A stretch of 64,000 nucleotides of DNA from NCBI RefSeq assembly GCF_019649055.1, contig NW_026570245.1, forward strand, positions 310,001 to 374,000, given 5' to 3'. Shown here piece after piece: positions 34,178-46,481 of this stretch. The notes beneath the pieces are model-generated. The model made no database searches, was not told the origin of the DNA, and saw only the letters and a program-made list of their open reading frames with translations. Every line of letters starts with the position of its first letter. Position 1 is the first letter of the stretch. The position numbers and the translations under genes are program-made. The stretch comes from Paramacrobiotus metropolitanus (lineage: Eukaryota > Tardigrada > Eutardigrada > Parachela > Macrobiotidae).

Positions 34178-35534
34178 CGGCGCCAGCGCTGCGCGGAGGC
34201 GTTCACTGACCATCTGACTGTTTAATTGATCATAGAGCGTCTATATCATTAATTTTCTCATTTATTGTCAATATTCTTAATGATTTTTTTGTTTTCTATT
34301 TTCTTTCGCCGCGATCTGTACACAGCCACCCTTATAGCACAATGGACAGAATTTGGCACAGCAGTCTGCAGTATTTATTACTTTAATTAAAAACGGTGTA
34401 CGTGGAATATCGCGGAGCGAGAAACATACGCACATATCGCTGTAAGCTGTTTACCTGAAAATTTCTGAATGAGGTTCAAAGAAAAATCTTGGCATAACCC
34501 AGGCTTATAATTCTGTGAATTTAATTATGTAATTAGGCGCAGCTTGTCAGAAATTAATTATTAACAGAACACGTAGCTGCCGGTAGGAAAAGATGGTCTT
34601 GACAGAATTTATAGCATTGCTGAATGTGCAGAGGCAGTTGTCTGTATGAGGAACAGCTGTATGAGGAACACACGGGAAAACTGCCAAGTACTCCTCGCCA
34701 GTTGGCCGGGAGCATGTGCACAAACGGGTTTCCACAGTTTAACAGGTTTTCTTAATTATTCGTACCTCGATTCTACCTACCTGGACCCAGGTTATTAATT
34801 ACTCTATTGGTTATCACAAATACTATGTAGTGTGCGGCACAGCTAATTGATAGTCGATTACGTGGCAAATTTTTAAAAATGCAGAAATTCGAGATTTCTC
34901 ATACGTATTGTACAATACACAGCTACCTGTATACCGACCTAGGTGTGGCGAATAGATGCCCGTTTTTCGCGTGATGTGCAGCATACTGACATGTTCCTAA
35001 TGTCGTGATAAGCGGCCATTTAAAAAATGTTAAAATTGGCTCCAAGCAGTGGGAATCATTAACAGGAACGCCGTAGAACACAATGCAAACACATGTATAG
35101 TGTCTTTATATGGAGTATGTATATGGAGTCATTATTGGTGGTTTTGATTTATTAATAATTTTACAAAATATAATCACAGTAGATCACACATTCATAATTC
35201 ATATACATACAAAAGATTGTAATTTGTATTTCTTGTTCTAAATTAAACTTTCAACTGTATCAATAGTGCGCCCACGTACTGTTACAGGAAGACAACCTTT
35301 TACTTTCCAGACTCTGCACAGTAGATTATAATTATTTATTTCCAATTTATTTCACTTTCCGGTGGTTAACAACATCTGCTACAGTAAACAATTTGCAAAG
35401 GTGTTGGTTTGGCGGCAATTAGAGAACAACGCGTTGTGACCTTTTTGATGAGAAAGTACTAACCACTAGAAAACCGCCAGTTCTGACTAAGCGTGACGTC
35501 TGTTGCATGCGTCATTATTACGTAATCGAACAAA
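34178..35534. other. intergenic; short duplication near 34,640
   Basis: GCTGTATGAGGAACA is duplicated at about 34,640-34,672. No gene is recognised; a 62-codon minus-strand frame lies over it. Confidence 0.5.
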
Positions 35535-35606
35535 GGAGCTCTGGCGCAATGGTAGCGCGTTCGACTCCAGATCGAAAGGTTAAGGGTTCAAGTCCCTTGA
35601 GTTCCC
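35535..35606 (+). tRNA. tRNA-Trp (anticodon CCA)
   Basis: A 72-base cloverleaf: acceptor GGAGCTC/GAGTTCC with one G-T pair, D arm GCGC/GCGC, anticodon stem TTCGA/TCGAA with loop CTCCAGA giving anticodon CCA, variable loop AGGTT, and T arm AAGGG/CCCTT with loop TTCAAGT. Internal promoters are intact (A box TGGCGCAATGG, B box GGTTCAAGTCC). The discriminator base is C, and no CCA is encoded, as usual for eukaryotes. There is no intron. Confidence 0.95.
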
Positions 35607-35608
35607 AG

Positions 35609-35614
35609 TTTTTT
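35609..35614 (+). terminator. RNA polymerase III terminator
   Basis: A run of six T two bases past the tRNA-Trp gene. Confidence 0.85.
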
Positions 35615-35822
35615 CTTTTCCATAGGGTTACCCAGCAGCGAAATCAGCTACGCAGTGTTCGGTTGAGGCAAATGGGTCGTTTATATCCAGCGGAAAATTA
35701 CACAGGCGACAATCATGTACAACGTCCAAAATATTAATTAAAAACCTCAGTATAAAAATAAAAATAGTTAAAATTACATCCCACAATCCAGTGGGACGGG
35801 TTGGATAACCGCTTGTGGATGG

Positions 35823-38232
35823 TTAATGATGCGGTTCCCTCCATTCGCCGCTTTTACATTTCTTCTGATAGCATGGAAAAACCCGGCAGTATAAAGTGCG
35901 TTTGAACAGCTTCGTACAGCGCCGGCATTTACACAGCTTGTGATCTTCCTGCAAAGATACAGTGAGAGGTGAAGACATGTATAATAATTATGCAAACTGT
36001 AAACACTATTAAAACATCAAAACCATAATCAAAGCTCGCAGGAAGACAATATATTATTTAGGCTAATTGCACAATATATTATTTTGGCTAAACCCAGAGC
36101 ACTGTTCCCGAACAATGAAGCTGGTTTCCAAAACGCTACTCCGTTTTTTCATTGCAGAATATGGTTGAATATACTCGTATATATGTTCTATTTTCTTATA
36201 TCAAAACTAATATTCTAAATATTAAAGTGTAATATTCTATTTAAAGAGGAAACTGCAAATTTGAAAACAAAATTACTAGCGAAGCTGAATAATTGTGCAG
36301 TTTCCGGTCACCTTTTATTATCATTTTAATCGCGATTTATACTGAACGACTATCGAAAGGCATCGATAACTTGAGCGTATATATAAACGTTTACCTCATC
36401 TTCATCGTCGCGCTTATACCGGCGCCGATTGCGCGATGTGGTCATCGATGACGCCGACAGGCTGTCGGTCATGGCGTCAAGATGGACGAGCTGGTTATTG
36501 TGACGACCGGACCGGGGTGAAGTTGCCGTGGGCGAGGACTCCCCGCCGGATGTGGTAACGTCGCTCGATGTCTTATTAGCAACACGAGCCGTGCCGGCGC
36601 TGTCCGGCGTCTTCGCCGGCGGCGTCGCGGCGGTTGCCGGCGGACAGATACACAGACCCGATAAGCCGCGAATACACTCTCCTGGACAGTGCCGGCCACC
36701 CACGGCCAAGAATCCCATGCCGTCTTCCGCACTGGCCACCGCATCTGTCTGTAATCGATACATTTATCGATTTACAATTAATTTTATGAGACCATTTATA
36801 AAATAATGGTACGACTACACCGTGGTACGACTAAGCAAAGAATATCAATATTTTCGAGTCTTCAATCGTGTTAACTATTATTATACTCGTCACAAAAACA
36901 TTCTCAACTAAATTAGATAAAGTGTAAAAAAACTAATAATTCGGAAACACGAACTCGAGAAACGGTTTCGTGTTCGCATATTGTACAGTATGGTGCTAAC
37001 GAAGAAAAATGTGTACCGTATTTCAGTTTTTAACACTCGTGAATAATATGCTCAGGATTAGAACGAAAACCAAAGGAATCGCTAATTATATGTACAACTG
37101 CCTACTGGATCTAAATAGATTTGGCTAAAAATTATTAAAGAGTAAAAGGGAATGTAAGGGGGAATGGATGTACCTGTACGAGTTGTGCTTAGTTCAGATT
37201 ACAAAATTAGACCTAAATTTTGTTTCTCTTTCCCAATAATATCTACTGCTCGTTAAAAAAATTTGAACCTTTGTCCAGAAATACTGTAATGTCTCTGCCA
37301 AAGGCATAGAAAAACTTTAATTAAGTAATCTTGATATTTGCCGCTCCTTGACCTAGGCGAGGCCAAAAGCATTTATTTTTAACCATATCTTTTACAAAAT
37401 TAATTTTACTATCTATAAAGCGCCTATGGTCATAGGTGTAAACAGCCTGGAGGTAAGGTGCATAGGGGCTGCCACAATAATCTGCAGCCGGTAAGGCCTC
37501 CGTGCGCTGACACTCGATTCCTACTGTCGCCAGGTTAATTTTAGTTTACATCTCAAATTGCACTAAAAATAAACCACCTAGATTTCAGGGGAAAATAATC
37601 CAGACCGACGAAATCGGAGCACATAAGCTCGTACATATTCGATAGAGCAGTTCTTTCCCATATTTCTTAATACATGTTTGTCCTGCATTAAGTTTTAATT
37701 AACAACATCAAGCATCTTCTGCCTGAAAATAACCCAGTTAATGTTTAATTCAAGGCAGTCCCCCACTACACAGGTCAATCAAGTGACTATCATCAAGTAG
37801 CTTAATTTAAACCGTTTAAGATAGCAACATTCAACAGCATCGTCAACAATCAGTTAACCTTTCCTACATTTCAAGGGAAAATCCGTTTCTACGTCAGTTT
37901 ACCGCGAGTACGATATAAACAACACAAAAACATTTGCAAAAGCAAAAATCACTACAAGAAACATAAAGGTCACATACCCGAAATACTTCAATGAGGTCGT
38001 AATCCAGAAAATTATCCAGCTGATTATCACTGGAATGGTTCACCTCCGCGGAACGTTGTTTATCCTTGAATTTAGCCAGTTTCTCCCCTTTCCTGAAGCC
38101 GGTTTTCACAAGACCCTTATCTTCCACAAAGCGCAGTCGTTTATAATCCCATTGTGTCAGCGGCACATGGACGGCTAATAACAGTGTCCATCCCAGACAG
38201 TATCCGCGCAGGATACTGCGTGTTAGCCGCAT
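35823..38232 (-). CDS. secreted precursor with C-terminal six-cysteine basic peptide (three exons)
   Basis: I do not recognise a family. Exons 37978-38232, 36395-36748 and 35823-35948 join through two phase-0 introns (GTATGT...TTACAG and GTAAAC...TTGCAG) to 244 residues. Residues 1-25 form a signal peptide (LGWTLLLAVHVPL). A basic, polar stretch follows; exon 2 has a Cys cluster (CPGECIRGLSGLCICPP) and then a long Ala/Thr/Ser/Pro-rich, probably disordered linker ending in RNRRRYKR, a good furin-type cleavage site. After it comes an acidic spacer (DDEDEEDHK), split between exons 2 and 3, and the last exon encodes a short basic domain with six Cys in the order C-X-C-X2-C-X9-C-X4-C-X4-C. The design resembles a prepropeptide that releases a disulfide-rich peptide of about 48 residues; hormone, antimicrobial and other roles are all open. 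Confidence in the splice joins is fair, confidence in function none. Confidence 0.6.
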
Positions 38233-39524
38233 ATTTCCGCACTTGACCCACGTGTGCGGCAGCAGGCCAAGAAAAAAATGCGGAAATGTATAGTTAGATC
38301 CTGTACATATATGTGTATCGGTGTACTGTTTATTGTCAGGCTAAATATCAAGACCGGATATATCGATAAACACTTGTCAGGCAATTTAGTTTATATTTCG
38401 CTCTATCCAATATTATATACGTGAGATATGCGTACGGCTGGTGTATGCAGTAATCGGTGGTGTAGCCAGTCCCATTCGCTCGTTGACACTGACCACTGTT
38501 GTGTACTAAATAATATGAAATGGGTGATATTTGATATTTGCGCCGTGACTCACTCACGGTATGACCATCAAAAGTGGCTGTGGTGGACGGCGGTACAGGG
38601 TGGTTCGAACAAACTGTCAGCATATGCGCAATGTCACAGGATATAAAATTTCACCCAAAAAATTTTAAAGATCTCATACATTTTTGTTTTTCGGCCAACT
38701 GTTGATAATTTATATATCCATTATCAACTTGGCATCTAATTCGGATATGCCACTGATTCCATCGTTTCGTATGAATTGCTGTAAATTAATCGCGTATGGT
38801 GACCCAATCATAGCTTAATTTCTTGCTCTATATTAAATGTTTTAATTTTTTGTATGTCAAAACTATAATCCGGTTACCAAAAATTGTTAACACGGTTGAA
38901 TTGTTCGGTGGATTGTTCAGTGTTATAGTTATTTGTAATTAACATTAAATCTCAGAACTATACAGAGAAAATATAATAGAGTTTATCGGTGTCAGTTTTG
39001 AGGTTGCGCCCATGTGTGAAAATGAAACGTTTACATAAAGCGTTTTTAACAGACTATCCAGTTTGGTTAACACTTCCGCGTCGGTTGGTGGACACCACAC
39101 ATAGTCACATACAATACGTAATTATGCATAATTCGTTGCAAATCTACACATCCACAAGTTTTCACCGATAGACACTTGTTTATCAATTCCGTATCAAGTT
39201 CCGATTAAACAGCTTATCGTTAATCACATATGTATCTGGTTTAAGTAGCCGCAACGCTACGTATACACAGCGGCGCTCGATGTGTGACAGACATTCGGTA
39301 ACAAAGCAGGTGGGTGACCTGTTGAACCTCTTCACATTGGCTATTGTTTTAAGTGGCTCCTACAAGAGATCTTTTTGCTCTCTGGTCAAAAGGTAAACAA
39401 CAATCTTCCACCGTGTAGTACCGATAAGACATGACTCAAACTGCATAGCGTTCAACTTATTGAAGTTATTATACCGTTATGGTTTTGTGCGCATCTACAA
39501 GCACTGCGCACTCAAAATAAATGC
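38233..39524. other. intergenic, no supported feature
   Basis: Frames of 72-91 codons on both strands at 38,350-38,650 overlap each other and have no family features. Confidence 0.5.
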
Positions 39525-39534
39525 TATATAAAAA
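39525..39534 (+). promoter_or_regulatory. orphan TATA box
   Basis: TATATAAAAA in a context like the other TATA boxes here, but no open frame of any length follows within several hundred bases. It may drive a non-coding RNA or be chance in AT-rich DNA. Confidence 0.3.
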
Positions 39535-39889
39535 GGAAAGACCCGCTACGTAAAATTATGTATATACAGTAACTCAAGAAGTCGGCTGGAAGTCCCTGAA
39601 GAATTCCTGTGGAGATTGCTGTCGCTTATCAAACCACCGCTAATAACGATTCCGTAATGAAGGTTTTTTAACTAATTGTTGGCGATCACATTAGAACAGC
39701 GCTGCATTGCATACGAGTCGGGTATACCACAGCAGTAACTTACATGTTACAGTATATCCATCCTGCAGTCTTTACATACGCCTGTAAATATTGCATATTT
39801 ATACCTGGCAACATGCAATATTTATTTGTATGCAATATTTACACCTGTAAATGTATGAACGATATCAAACTTCTTGCTTTGTTTTAACC

Positions 39890-40460
39890 TCCCGTCCCAT
39901 CAAATTTTGCCCCTTTCTTTGATTTTTTGTAGTCCGGTGAGGACCTTATGAATTTTTTGGATTTTACGTTTTATTTACAGTTTGATATCAGGAATTCCAG
40001 GCAATCTGAACATACGAGGTAATCCTCAAACGGGGAAAGCCCCTATATCAGCTGGATAGCCAGCAATTTGGCGCAAGCGCCCCATTGGCCGTGGCACTGC
40101 AGCGCTCTGCTGCAGGCCGACTTTAACGTGGCTCGACAAGGGGTACCTCTACTGGACATATTTTCGTTTTCGCTTTTTGTAATCGATCTTGCAGAGAATT
40201 TTTTCAAATCTACAAGCGTAGTATCAACATACCTCCTACATACAGCCAAAGGACGATATACTTCTAAAATTTTCAAGCAGTTTGTTCAAAGAATTTTGCC
40301 GACGCCATCAGCCGTTTCCGTCTTCCTGGACAGTGGACGCTTCATATTTTCGTTAACTAATCAATTACGTAATATTATGATCGTAGTGCAAGGTCACCGT
40401 CCGCTTGCTCACAAAGTGAAGTGTTAAACCGTTCGTATCGTCGTAAGGAATGAATCAGAA
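39890..40460 (+). repeat. dispersed repeat, copy A (upstream side of the 2OG oxygenase block)
   Basis: Shares with copy B (43,275-43,560), in the same order and orientation, AGTCCGGTGAGGAC, TTTTTGGATTTTAC, GGCACTGCAGCGCTCTGC and AACCGTTCGTA. Between the last two blocks copy A has about 200 extra bases. It could be a SINE-like or other non-autonomous element; no ends or target duplication could be defined. Confidence 0.65.
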
Positions 40461-40860
40461 CATTCTACTGGTAACTGAAATTATCGGGGTCGAAATTATT
40501 TTTGTTTCTATAATCTTGTCAACATTCGGTAAAAATCGTACATAATAAATACCTAAATAGTTTTATAGCAGTATTTATTTAGGTGAGTATTTATTCATTG
40601 TTTTTGTGAACAACTAATGAAAACACACCACAGCCCCGCTAAGGCTACCTGCTGATTATGTACTCACAGTCACAATTTTAGACGTCAACCCGTGTTTTAA
40701 CTTTTAACGTTTGTTTAGTTAATCTCAGTTTTAAATAAAACGTGAGCTCTGCATTCGCTGCAAGAAAAGTCGAAAATCGTAAAGCGAAACACACTGACAG
40801 CAGCCAGCAGGTAGGAACCAAACAACACATCTCTTGCGCCATGCAGTTCGCTTCTTGTAA

Positions 40861-42922
40861 TTAGGCGTTCTGGCCTTGTCCGAAGTAGTTAGTGAAGGAA
40901 GCGAACATGCGCTCCTGGAGATAATTCTTGCCGGAGATGGGCGGATACTTTGTGCTGCCATCTAAGCACTCTACCATATAAGCGTCATCCGGATGCAGGA
41001 AGAAGGCGATCGACTGCCGGTCACGATGACGATTCTGCTCACTAAAGGTCACCGCGTGTACCTAAATTCAAAGGAGGATTTCACTCGCAACATGTTTGTG
41101 ACTATAGTACGACGCAAAACTGTAGTGTCCACCACTGGAAAAAATTACCGTTGAACGGAGTTTATCACACGTCCAGCGCTGCATAATATCCCCAATATTA
41201 ATCACCAGGGTGCCCGGGATAGGCGGTGCCGGGATGAAGGCGCCCTGGGTGGTTTCCACTTCCAGTCCGCCAACATCATCTTGGAACAACACTGTCAAAG
41301 TCCTACAACATACATTCAAGAATGCAAATCCAGTTTCGAAATGCAAGAACCCGATTACCGCTGCAAATCAGTGTACTGCAGGGAAAACGTAAACACCGAT
41401 CCAAAACGCGTACGTCGGTCACGCACACGACACTCTTGCACTACATAAAAGGATTAAAAAAAACCTAAACCAAACAACACAGATATAATGGCAAATTTAT
41501 ACTCGTACATACCAAAACAAAAATGAATGCTTAATTCAGAAAAAATTAAAGCTTAAGTACAAAGCCCATGCATTCACTGAAAATCTCGTAATGTTTAACT
41601 TTACTAACCACAAAAACGTCTGCTCAGGATCAATCATTATTTTAAAAAAACTAGGAAAATGTGCAACAGTATAGCGGCGATAGTAAATTTGCCAGTTTTA
41701 CCCGTAATCCGTGTGGGCGCCACAGCGCGTCAAATGGTCAGCTTCCGCTTTGGACATGTCGCGTGCCGGGTAATTGTGGATGCGCAGCGTGGTGAAATTG
41801 CCCGGTCGGCCGATATACTGATGGGAATCATCGGCAAAAATGGTTTTGCGCGGCTGATGCAAGCCCTGCGCCAGACACTCCAGAAGTTTCTTGGAGAAAT
41901 TCCACGATTCCCAGAACAGCGATTTGCAGGCCGGTCCGAATTCGGGCACTTCCTCTGGAAGGCGCTGCTCAGAAAAGTGTAACCATTGCATGTCACGCTG
42001 AACATTTAGACACCAGAATACGGAATAAAATATTCGTACTATGGTTGACAAATAAAAAAATAAATATTCGTACTATGGTTGGTTCATTATCAGTTAAACT
42101 ACGATATAGATATAGCTTTAAAATATTATATTATTTAAGGAGTGTTGTACCTCGTCGTTATAGGGAATGTAGTTATAGGCTTCCCGAATTTCATCCCTTC
42201 GCGCTTCGTCTAACCTATACAAAAAAAAAGCAAAAACACACTTACTCACACTGTAAAAACTCGCTTCTCTAAAAACGAATAAAAATTATCAAAAGCTACG
42301 GCAATTTGAGCTACAGTATCAGTTTTTACCAGTTCTATACTGCAGACGCAAAGCACAAAAGCAGCCAGTAAGTTAAATTCTTTATGGTTACCATAAGACG
42401 ATAAGACGTACATAATTCAGGCTTACTGAAACTTGTTAAAAGAACTTAAAATATGAGAGTTATTATTACTGCAAACAAAAGTATCAATAGGTAACCCGTA
42501 ACTTAGCAAAATTTTTTTACACAGAAAACGTTTGTATTTAATTTGCATCTTGTACAAAACTTACTTTTCTGATCCCATGGCCACATATCCACAGCTGGGC
42601 TCGAATTTAGACGAACGAGGCTTCTTGGCTTTTATGTCCGGTGGCAGGGAGAAGACCTTCTTGGAGCTGTTGAAGACTTTATCAATCTGCACCACAAAGA
42701 GACAGAGCGTAAAGTTGCGTTGCCAGCATGGCTCTTACTCCATCGCGTCTGCGTAGTCTGTACCGTTTCCTGAGGGATTCCATGGTTCTTAACGTACATG
42801 AAGCCCGACGTTTTCAGCACATGTGCGATCTGCTCGCCTAGTTTCACCTGCCCATCGGCCTCATTGTATATCCCGAAATCCAGCACGGGGACGTGCTCTG
42901 TACTCCCGTTCGAGGCTGACAT
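40861..42922 (-). CDS. 2-oxoglutarate/Fe(II) oxygenase, isopenicillin-N-synthase-like (six exons)
   Basis: Non-haem iron oxygenase of the IPNS/plant-type 2OG dioxygenase family; such enzymes hydroxylate, desaturate or cyclise small molecules. Exons 42764-42922, 42565-42686, 42151-42214, 41702-41997, 41149-41302 and 40861-41061 join in frame to 331 residues, the normal length. The N-terminal DIOX_N part reads VPVLDFGIY, SGFMYVKNHGIP and KVFSLPPDIKAK. The jelly-roll core has the first iron ligands in GAHTDYG, VLFQDDVGGLEV and LVINIGDIMQRWT; the distal iron His is probably in STVHAV (most relatives have His-Arg-Val there), and RQSIAFF supplies the Arg-X-Ser that binds 2-oxoglutarate. The family is common in plants, fungi and bacteria and scattered in animals. 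No signal peptide, so cytosolic. The substrate cannot be told. Confidence 0.92.
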
Positions 42923-43274
42923 TGTGCGAAGATTCGTGTGAAACCAAGAAAAGAAGATATCGCACGAAATGATGCCAGCAAATTGGAAATTGCTATGCAC
43001 AACAGAAGGACCTGCACCGTTTCTTATCAGGCTGCACACATCGCCATCGCGGTTTTATCTGGCTTTTACCATCGGTACTGATATGATCACCAGTAGTACT
43101 GTACTGATATAAATTAAACAGCCAGCACGATGGGTTGTACGAGCACGTGTGCGAGTTTGGTGTGTATCAGGTTAAACTTTCAATTTACATTTTGTGATGG
43201 ACAGTGGTCATTACTTGAAGCTGAAAACTGTTTATTCAGCAATCGCTATTCGCAGTTACACTGCAGCAAATTAA

Positions 43275-43560
43275 TACCGTACCTTTCGCTTCTTTCTTTG
43301 GTTTTATCGAGTCCGGTGAGGACTTTCAGATAGATTTTTGGATTTTACACTTTTCGCTATTGTTTTTCGGGACAAACCCGTATCTGGACAGTCCAGAAAA
43401 CTGGCTAACCAGGGGCGAACGCCCTCCTTAGCGAGGCGGCGGCACTGCAGCGCTCTGCGGCAGGCAATAATTTTTTGGCTCCGTAAGGGGGATATTTATG
43501 GGACTTGTTTCGTTGTCGTTATTTGTTATCTAACCCAAACCGTTCGTACCGTCACAAAGA
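43275..43560 (+). repeat. dispersed repeat, copy B (other side of the 2OG oxygenase block)
   Basis: See copy A for the shared blocks. The two copies are in direct orientation and enclose the 2OG oxygenase gene. Confidence 0.65.
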
Positions 43561-43872
43561 AAAGAGAAAAATCGTAACAAATATTTTTCCTAGTACCGCG
43601 CTATAAAATAATAACTGAACGTCATCGTCATCCATTTAATGACTTTATCATGCACCATGCAGTCACTTCGAAGCACAATCTGACAGAATCGGCTACCGGG
43701 TGGAAACTTTCTTTCACCATCTTAAACGGTACAGTATCGTCGTCAGTACGCAAAAAAGCCCGACCAACCAGATCGTTGTATGCGACACCGAGCGTAACAA
43801 TGCCGCAGAATCTTACGTCTGCCGGTAATTTTTGTCATCGCACCAACTATACCAGTATGTACTGCAGTTAGT

Positions 43873-46133
43873 CTACTGGGTGTATGACACCCTCCAGATC
43901 GTCCCCGACCCGTCATCCGACACCAGCAGCGCCCCATCCCGCGCCACAGTCACGCCCACCGGCCGCCCCCACACATTGGCGTCCGAAGTCACCATGCCGG
44001 TCATAAAATCCTCATACTCCCCGGTCGGCTGGCCCCCGCGCACCGGCACCCGGATGACCTTATAGCCGGTCCGATGGGCGCGGTTCCAGGAGCCGTGCTC
44101 GGCGGCGAAGATGTCGCCGACAAACTCCTTGGGGAACATCGTGCCGTTGTAGAAGGTCAGTTGCAGCGAGGCGGAATGTGACTGCAGGAGGACATCCGGG
44201 ACGATGACGCTGTTCTGCAGTTCGGGATGTTTACCGGCATGCCGGGGATCCTGATGTGGACCGATGTAGTACCACGGCCAGCCGTAGAAACCGTTGTTCT
44301 GTACACGGGTGATGTAGTCCGGTGGCAGAAGGTCACCCAGTTCGTCGCGCTCGTTAACGGATGTCCACAGTTCGCCGGTGGTCGGGCTAATAGCAATACC
44401 GACTGGGTTGCGGATTCCTGCATTAAGATGGCACAAAACGCTTTAGAGCAGTTAGGATATAAGTAAATTTATCGTCGCCTTTATAACTGCTTTTACGATT
44501 AATACAGAGTACAGTTATACTTTACGTTGCAGTTTACAGCTAGGATTCGATAATATACGTGTGTTTATACGTTTGTACGTGTGTTACGGAACTTATTTGT
44601 CACGAAATCCTTTGCATTAAACGTTCATTCCATGAGTATCGTGTGTACGCAGTAGTTGAACTGTACGCAGTAGTTGAGCTGCAATGGGAAATTGGCCAAC
44701 TTTCGCTCCTGATAATGGTAACAAATCAGAACCACAATAAAATATGTCAAAAAAATGATTTGTAAGTGTAGTCTGAAGTGTTGAACTATGACTAATCCAT
44801 GCCGACCCTGCAGCTATTGATATTTCTGCCAGTCTTCCTCAAAGGAATAAGAAACCAGAAGAAATCAAGCGAACTACTTTAGGAAGTAATAACTTTCCTG
44901 ACATAAATCAACGAAAACATTGCGCCAACAACGAATTTTATTGGTCACAGACTCACAAAGAAAATTATTATAAATTATTATATTATTATTATTATTATTT
45001 CCTGTGATAAATGGACGTTAAATACGTAAGACAAGTACCAAAAGATTTATAGTACCAAAAGTACCAAAAGATACAAATAAGTACCAAAAGTACCAAAAGT
45101 AGATAAGTACCAAAAGATTTACGATGTACAGAGGTGCAGTACCATACCGGAAGCGTAAATCCGGAAACCGGTTCCGTCAGGATTGTATTCCAAGATATTC
45201 GCACGCTTCGTCTCGTCTTCGCGGGGATTCTCGAAGACGTTGGAGTGGGATCCCACCGAAACGTACATTTTGGTACCATCTTGCGAGAAAACAATATCGC
45301 GTGTCCAATGTCCACCGCCGCGTAACCGCCCCCCGCTGGGAATATCCGGCACGATCATCTGCGGTGCGGCTCGGGCTTGCAAATCTCCATTTCTAAAAGT
45401 GCATTTTCAACGTGATAAAAATGAGTACTGAAAGATTTTGGTAACATGCAATTCAAAAAGCAATGTGAAATTTAATAATACCTGTACGAGTAATCAATCA
45501 GGTATGTAGTAATATTTTTTTACACGGTAATGATTTCAAGACTCGAAAATGTGTAAACGTTGCATTGCTTTTATATGAACAACGGATAGCAAAACGTAAA
45601 AGCGCATACCCTTCTTACCTGTAGGGAAATCTCACCACACTGCCGGTATTGGCCACATACATCCACTGTGGATCGTTACCCGGCGGATAAAAAGCAATCC
45701 CAAACGGCTGCTCCAATCCGGTAGCGAAGATTTTAATCACTTCCGGCCGCACTGCACCGTCATTATAACGAATCACCCGAATCTGTCCCGGCTGGCTTTC
45801 CGCCACAAAAACATCCCCGTTCGGCGCCGTGCGTAGCAAACGATTATTATTCAACCCCGTGACATATTCCTGCACTTGGAAGCCCTGTGGGACTTTCGGC
45901 CAGGCATTCTGCGGACGCCGGACTAACCGCGGACCATTATCCACGGAATTCGTGGAAAAAGGAGCCGGCAGATCAGCTACGGTAATGTGCCGGCATACTC
46001 CCGGGGCGTCTGTCCTCCAATCCCCGCTAATCGCGTCGCGACCGGTTAAACACGGTGTTTGTCGTCCCTGAGCGATTATCAATGATATTGTAGCAAATAC
46101 CACTGATACCGATAACCAACGTCGACTGAACAT
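43873..46133 (-). CDS. secreted sorbosone dehydrogenase-like PQQ-type sugar dehydrogenase (three exons)
   Basis: Beta-propeller protein of the glucose/sorbosone dehydrogenase family; bacterial members oxidise sugars or aldoses with pyrroloquinoline quinone. Exons 45619-46133, 45148-45392 and 43873-44417 join in frame (phases 2 and 1) to 434 residues. The N-terminus is a signal peptide (WLSVSVVFATISLIIAQG), so the protein is secreted or luminal. Propeller signatures in order: LLRTAPNGDVFVAESQPGQI, LEQPFGIAFYPP, GGGHWTRDIVFSQDGTKMYV, GIRNPVGIAISPTTGELWTS, VNERDELGD, NGFYGWPWYYIG, LQSHSASLQLTFYNG, FAAEHGSWNR and VWGRPVGVTVARDGALLVSD. These are the hallmark blocks of bacterial L-sorbosone dehydrogenase-like proteins and the His and Arg positions typical of cofactor binding look intact. 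Introns show it is a resident nuclear gene. The cofactor in an animal is uncertain since PQQ is not made there. Confidence 0.93.
45040..45120. repeat. short imperfect tandem repeat of AGTACCAAAAG
   Basis: About seven copies of AGTACCAAAAG with small spacers (ATTT, ATACAAATA, TAGATA), lying in intron 2 of the sorbosone dehydrogenase-like gene, just past the donor of exon 2. Confidence 0.8.
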
Positions 46134-46481
46134 TGTACAAATTATAAGTAATAACAGCAAGCTCGACTTCAAATATCCGATATACTGATGCTGACGAAAA
46201 CTTATAAACAGCGGAAAAATATCAGTGTTGCACAAAACATGTGGTAAAGCATATCAACATCCGTAAGAACTTACGCAAGTTTCTCGAAGATGACTGGACA
46301 CAATACTGCTGTGCAGTCTACGGCATGCAGCCGTACGCTAATAACAAACTTCGGGAACTGCCGTTAATATACGCCAAAGTCAGCGGTTTAAATCCGGTTT
46401 TTATAAAGTGGCTTGCTAAAGCAAAGCCTAGAGCTGCGCCATAAAAAACCGCCATAAAGCACAATAAAAACCTGAGCTTAT

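Noticed and set aside
33791-34213. 140-codon antisense frame over the UGT gene
   Set aside because: Shadow of the high-GC UGT coding sequence; no family features or splice sites.
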